Below are positions 60,428 through 64,000 of a stretch of 64,000 nucleotides of DNA, piece after piece. Both the position numbers and the translations under genes were made by a program. The DNA is from Paracoccus solventivorans. Lineage in GTDB: Bacteria; Pseudomonadota; Alphaproteobacteria; Rhodobacterales; Rhodobacteraceae. Position 1 is the stretch's first letter. Every line of letters begins with the position of its first letter. Location of the stretch: the NCBI RefSeq assembly GCF_900142875.1, contig NZ_FRCK01000003.1:124001-188000 (forward strand), read 5' to 3'. The notes below the pieces were generated by a model. It saw only the letters and a list, made by a program, of their open reading frames with translations, ran no database searches and was not told where the DNA came from.

Positions 60428-60565
60428 GCGCACGCCCCCTTGTTCAGCGCGGTTGCCGTGGCAGCCGCCCCTGTCTATCCCCGGGAAAGCAGCGCCGGGC
60501 TGGCCGCAGACGGCCGCCGGCACCGCTGATTCGTGTTCTCGCACGAAAAGATTGAGGAGAAGTTG

Positions 60566-61285
60566 ATGCGCGCTGCCCCGCTTTTGCTGAGTCTGGCCCT
60601 TGCCGGCTGCGCCTCGGCGCCTCCGGGTGATATCGCGGACCCGTTCGAGCCGATGAACCGCCGGGTCCACGGCTTCAACAAGTCGCTGGATGCGGCGGTG
60701 CTGCGGCCGGTGTCGCAGGCGCTGGTCAGCGGCCAGCCCGCCGAGGGGCCCGGCGCCGTCGAGATGATCGGCAATTTCGGCGCGAACCTGGCGCTGCCGG
60801 GCAAGGTGGTCAACAGCCTGCTGCAGGGCCGCCCCGAGCCCGCGGCCCGCAACATGTTCCGCTTCATGGTCAATTCGACGCTGGGCATCGGCGGGCTGTT
60901 CGACCTGGCGACCGAGGATTTCGACCTGCCCGAGGTCGACACCGATTTCGGCGAGACCCTGCATGTCTGGGGGGTTCCGGCCGGCGCCTATCTTGAACTG
61001 CCGGTGCTGGGCCCCTCGACGCAGCGCGATCTGGTCGGCGACATCGTGGACGTGCTGCTGATCGACCCGCTGGACGGCGTGGTGCACCGGGACGTGCGGC
61101 GCGCCGGGCTGGCGGCGCGGGTGCTGTCAAAAGCGGGTGAGCGGGCGCAATTCGGCTCGACCCTGGACTCGGTTCTGCACGAAAGTGCCGACAGCTACGC
61201 GCAGACGCGGCTGCTGTACACGCAGCACCGCCAGTATGAGCTGAAAGAGGAAGGAGAGGTCATTGACCCGTATTCCGACGAATAG
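60566..61285 (+). CDS. mlaA: Phospholipid-transport lipoprotein MlaA (VacJ)
   Basis: 239 residues from the ATG at 60566 (GAGGAG upstream). LALAGC lipobox, then DIADPFEPMNRRVHGFNKSL, the MlaA hallmark, and LPEVDTDFGETLHVWGVPAG, YLELPVLGPSTQRDLVGD and LLIDPLDG. It sits in the outer membrane and extracts misplaced phospholipids. It overlaps the mlaC-like gene. Confidence 0.94.
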   Translation: MRAAPLLLSLALAGCASAPPGDIADPFEPMNRRVHGFNKSLDAAVLRPVSQALVSGQPAEGPGAVEMIGNFGANLALPGKVVNSLLQGRPEPAARNMFRFMVNSTLGIGGLFDLATEDFDLPEVDTDFGETLHVWGVPAGAYLELPVLGPSTQRDLVGDIVDVLLIDPLDGVVHRDVRRAGLAARVLSKAGERAQFGSTLDSVLHESADSYAQTRLLYTQHRQYELKEEGEVIDPYSDE

Positions 61286-61871
61286 CACCCGCCGCGGGGT
61301 CCTGGGGCTGATCGGGGGCGGCGCCGTCTGGGCCGCGATGCCGGCCCACGCGCTGAACGGCAACCAGGCGGTGGCGCTGGTCAGCGCCACGGTCCAGGAG
61401 GTGCTGGCCACCGTCAATTCGGGCCGGCCGGCGGCGCAGCTGTACCCGGCCTTCGAGCGGATCTTCACCCGCCGCGCCGACATCGACGCGATGGCGCGGG
61501 CGGCGCTGGGGCCGGCGGCACGCCAGCTGGGCGCACAGGAGTTCGCCGCCTTCCGGCAGGCGATGTCGGGCTATGTCTCGCGCAAATACGGAAAACGTTT
61601 CCAGGAGTTCCTGGGCGCGCGGATCGAGATCGGCGCGGCGCGGCAGCTCAAGTCCTTCTGGACGGTGGATTCCACCGCCTATCTGCGCGGCCAGACCCCG
61701 ACCAAGGTCGAGTGGCACGTCTCGGACCGCAGCGGGCAGGCGCGGTTCTTCAACCTGATCATCGAGGGGGTGAACATGCTGGCCTCGGAGCGCGAAGAGA
61801 TCGGGGCGATGCTGGCCCGCCGCCGCGGCGACGTGCGCGGACTGATCGCGGATCTGCAACGGGCGGGGTGA
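61263..61871 (+). CDS. mlaC: MlaC/Ttg2D-family periplasmic phospholipid carrier
   Basis: 202 residues with a TTG start (AAGGAGAGG upstream) inside the end of mlaA. Signal peptide with a twin-Arg start (STRRGVLGLIGGGAVWAA) and cleavage near AHALN. Family text: AFERIFTRRADIDAMARAAL, FRQAMSGYVSRKYGKRFQEF and FFNLIIEGVNMLASEREEIG. It shuttles phospholipids between MlaA and the inner-membrane MlaFEDB complex. Pairing of mlaA with mlaC alone is common in alphaproteobacteria. Confidence 0.92.
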   Translation: MTRIPTNSTRRGVLGLIGGGAVWAAMPAHALNGNQAVALVSATVQEVLATVNSGRPAAQLYPAFERIFTRRADIDAMARAALGPAARQLGAQEFAAFRQAMSGYVSRKYGKRFQEFLGARIEIGAARQLKSFWTVDSTAYLRGQTPTKVEWHVSDRSGQARFFNLIIEGVNMLASEREEIGAMLARRRGDVRGLIADLQRAG

Positions 61872-61937
61872 CGCGGTCGCGCTGCTTCGGCCGGGCATGG
61901 CCGGAGGTCCAGATGCGGTCCGCTGCTTCGATACATG

Positions 61938-61966
61938 AAAAAGCCCCGCCTTGGCGGGGCTTTTTC
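61938..61966. terminator. Bidirectional terminator
   Basis: AAAAAGCCCCGCC / GGCGGGGCTTTTT with a TT loop and A/T runs on both sides, between convergent mlaC and the penicillin-binding protein gene. Confidence 0.92.
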
Positions 61967-62018
61967 ATTTGGGGCCGGCAGCTGTAGCGACCCGGCGCAG
62001 GGGAGGGCCCCGGGGGCG

Positions 62019-64000
62019 TCAGTTGGTGCCGGTGATCCCGCGCAGGGCTTCGGTCAGGGCGTCGTTGACCGCGCGCTCGGTGGTCAGGTTCGCCGGCGCC
62101 TCTCCGGCCAAGGCCTCGGCGAGGGCGGCGCCGACTGCGGCGGCCTGCAGGGCGCCGTTGGCCTGCGGGCCGCCGACCAGCGCCTCGGCCAGGGCGGCCC
62201 CCGCCGCCGCCGCCTCGCTGCGGGGCGTGGGCGAGGAGCTGACCGTGGAGCCGGGGCTGCGCGGTGCGCGGGCGGGTGGCGGGGCGGCGCCGACCGGCGA
62301 CGGCGTCAGGGGCGTCGCCTGCACCGGCACCGGCGCCGGGACCGGCGCGGCCGGGGCCGGGGTCGGGTTGGCGGTCTGGGGGTCGAGCAGCTGCATCTGG
62401 TCGGACGGCGGCGCCGCGCCGGGGCCCATCGCCTCGGCCAACGCGGCCGACAGCGGGTCGTCCGAGCCGTCGGGCATGGTCACCGCGACCGGGGGCGGGG
62501 CGTCGGCGGATACCGCGCCGCCGTAATCGCCGCCCACCGGCTGCGCTGCCGCCACCGCCGCGGCCAGCGCCGCCGCCAGCGGGTCGTCCGAATCGGCCGA
62601 CACGATGTCGCTGGCAACGATCATGCTGCCGCCGCCGTCGGGTGCGACCACATCCAGCGGATTGGCCGGCAGCCCCTCGTGGATTTCCTCCATCACCGCC
62701 TGCCAGATCTCCGCCGGCAGCCCGCCGCCGGTCACCCCGGACAGCGGCGTGTTGTCGTCGTAGCCCATCCAGACGCCGGTCACATATTGCTCGGTAAAGC
62801 CGATGAACCAAGCGTCGCGATAGGAGGAGGTGGTGCCGGTCTTGCCCGCCACCTCGCGCCCCGGCAGCCTTGCGCGGGTGCCGGTGCCGCTTTCCACCAC
62901 CTGCTTCATCATCCAGATCAGCTCGGACGCCGCCTTGGTCGAGATCACCCGCTGCCCCATGCCGCCGGCCTGCCCGATCAGGGGCTTGTCGTCGCCCTTG
63001 ATGCGCAGCTCGACCAGCCCATAGGGGCGCACGGCGGTGCCGCCGTTGCGGATGCCGGCATAGGCGCCGGTCATTTCCAGCAGCGTGGTTTCCGACACCC
63101 CCAGCCCCATCGACGGCCCCGCGGTCAGGTCATGGGCAAAGCCGAAATCGCGGGCCACCCGGCGGACGTTTTCACGCCCCACCGCCTCTTGCAGGCGAAT
63201 GGTCGAGGTGTTGATCGACTTGGCCAGCGCCGTGGTCAGGGTGATCTGGCCCAGGTGGTTGCGGGTGTAGTTCTTGGGCGTCCAGGGCTTGGAGCCCTTG
63301 ATGTGGATGGTGATCGGCGCGTCCAGGATGGTGTCGTTGGGCGAGAACCCCTGGTCCAGCGCCGCCGCATAGACAAAGGGCTTGAAGGCGGAACCCGTCT
63401 GCCGCTTGGCCTGGGTCGCGCGGTTGAAGGTGCCCGCGGCGGTGGTGTCGCGCCCGCCGATCATCGCGCGCACTGCGCCGTCGGCCGACATCACCACCAC
63501 CGCGGCCTGCGCCTGCGAGCCGTCCTTGACCTTTTCCTCGAACACCCGCTTCAGCGCCCGCTCGGCCTGGCGCTGGATGGTCTGGTCGAAGGTGGTGGTG
63601 ATGGTCACGTCCTCGGTGGTTTCCGAGGTCAGGAATCCCGGCCCCGATTCCATCACCCAGTCGGCGAAATACCCCCCGGCGCGGGCGGCGGCGGCCTTGG
63701 ACAGCACCGCCGGGTTGGCCTTGGCCTGGGCGAAGTCGGCGTCGGTCAGATAGCCCTGGTCATGCATCAGCCCGAGGATGACCCCGGCCCGGTCCTGCGA
63801 GCGCTGCAGGTTCGAGGTGGGCGAGAAATAGCTGGGCGCCTTGAGCAGCCCGGCCAGCATCGCGGCCTCGGCCGGGGTGACCTCGGCCGCGGACTTGCCG
63901 AAATAGCGCTGTGCCGCAGCCTCGAACCCGCGGGCGCCGGCGCCCAGGTAGCTGCGGTTCATGTAGATGTTGAGGATGTCGGACTTGGAATATTTCGCTT
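62019..64000 (-). CDS. mrcA: Class A penicillin-binding protein (PBP1A type), N-terminus outside window
   Basis: The visible 660 residues start inside the transglycosylase domain (SKSDILNIYMNRSYLGAGAR, FEAAAQRYFGKSAAEVTPAE). The transpeptidase domain has the active Ser in TGSAFKPFVYAAALD, SIN in LAKSINTSTIR and KTG in EVAGKTGTTSSYRDAWFIG. A C-terminal ~190-residue tail is Ala/Pro/Gly-rich, disordered and longer than usual, with several ALAEAL words. It polymerises and cross-links peptidoglycan. Confidence 0.93.
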   Translation of the reverse strand, partial: AKYSKSDILNIYMNRSYLGAGARGFEAAAQRYFGKSAAEVTPAEAAMLAGLLKAPSYFSPTSNLQRSQDRAGVILGLMHDQGYLTDADFAQAKANPAVLSKAAAARAGGYFADWVMESGPGFLTSETTEDVTITTTFDQTIQRQAERALKRVFEEKVKDGSQAQAAVVVMSADGAVRAMIGGRDTTAAGTFNRATQAKRQTGSAFKPFVYAAALDQGFSPNDTILDAPITIHIKGSKPWTPKNYTRNHLGQITLTTALAKSINTSTIRLQEAVGRENVRRVARDFGFAHDLTAGPSMGLGVSETTLLEMTGAYAGIRNGGTAVRPYGLVELRIKGDDKPLIGQAGGMGQRVISTKAASELIWMMKQVVESGTGTRARLPGREVAGKTGTTSSYRDAWFIGFTEQYVTGVWMGYDDNTPLSGVTGGGLPAEIWQAVMEEIHEGLPANPLDVVAPDGGGSMIVASDIVSADSDDPLAAALAAAVAAAQPVGGDYGGAVSADAPPPVAVTMPDGSDDPLSAALAEAMGPGAAPPSDQMQLLDPQTANPTPAPAAPVPAPVPVQATPLTPSPVGAAPPPARAPRSPGSTVSSSPTPRSEAAAAGAALAEALVGGPQANGALQAAAVGAALAEALAGEAPANLTTERAVNDALTEALRGITGTN

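Overview
The window is a 64 kb chromosomal segment of a high-GC alphaproteobacterium, most likely Rhodobacteraceae and possibly Paracoccus-like. The family call rests on the dusB-ntrB-ntrC-ntrY-ntrX gene order next to hfq-hflX, NtrC and NtrX proteins without a GAFTGA loop, an acxRABC acetone carboxylase operon, and alphaproteobacterial EcfG-type promoters. The genus is a guess from overall content. No rRNA, insertion sequence or prophage is visible.

Layout. 1-2089: end of a branched-chain amino acid ABC transporter (livM partial, livG, livF). 2187-14700: a general stress response (GSR) island. It has an EcfG-like sigma factor, a NepR-like anti-sigma factor, an HWE sensor kinase and many stress-type genes (DUF892 ferritin-like, Gly-rich, hemerythrin/Asp-Arg repeat, SWFGD, isochorismatase-like, di-heme cytochrome, DUF4142, SDR-DoxX, DUF2269). 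At least seven sites fit GGAAC-N17/18-GTT in front of these genes. No canonical PhyR is present, but two proteins carry sigma-region-2-like helices. 14876-16555: old yellow enzyme and a small exported protein. 16681-23635: acetone carboxylase acxABC with its activator acxR upstream. 23903-30383: SDR, DEAD-box helicase, small lipoprotein, SH3-type protein, 2-hydroxyacid dehydrogenase, tRNA-Gly(GCC) and two small membrane or exported proteins. 30488-36382: pyruvate carboxylase, tadA and an rluB-type pseudouridine synthase with a repetitive tail.

36779-42057: four tandem paralogues of a tiny exported protein, two of them within a perfect 518 bp tandem duplication, converging on a yjbF-yjbH exopolysaccharide-type gene pair and a lipoprotein gene. 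42164-43546: L-serine dehydratase. 43796-56028: hfq-hflX facing a tightly overlapping trkA-trkH-dusB-ntrBC-ntrYX cluster for K+ uptake and nitrogen regulation. 56029-57332: no credible gene. About sixteen GC-rich palindromic repeats recur here every 60-68 bp, separated by unrelated segments, which resembles a decayed orphan CRISPR array. 57333-60427: a type I secretion ATPase/adaptor pair. 60566-61871: mlaA and an mlaC-like gene. 62019-64000: a class A penicillin-binding protein running off the window.

The main biological theme is the stress island. The sensor kinase, NepR and sigma factor are encoded together, nepR-ecfG appears to be autoregulated, and the surrounding genes share the promoter signature. 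The features most worth follow-up are the PhyR-less GSR wiring with sigma-mimic candidates, the 65-bp-phased repeat array, the fresh tandem duplication of small exported genes, and the GAFTGA-less AcxR with a palindromic site in its target promoter region.
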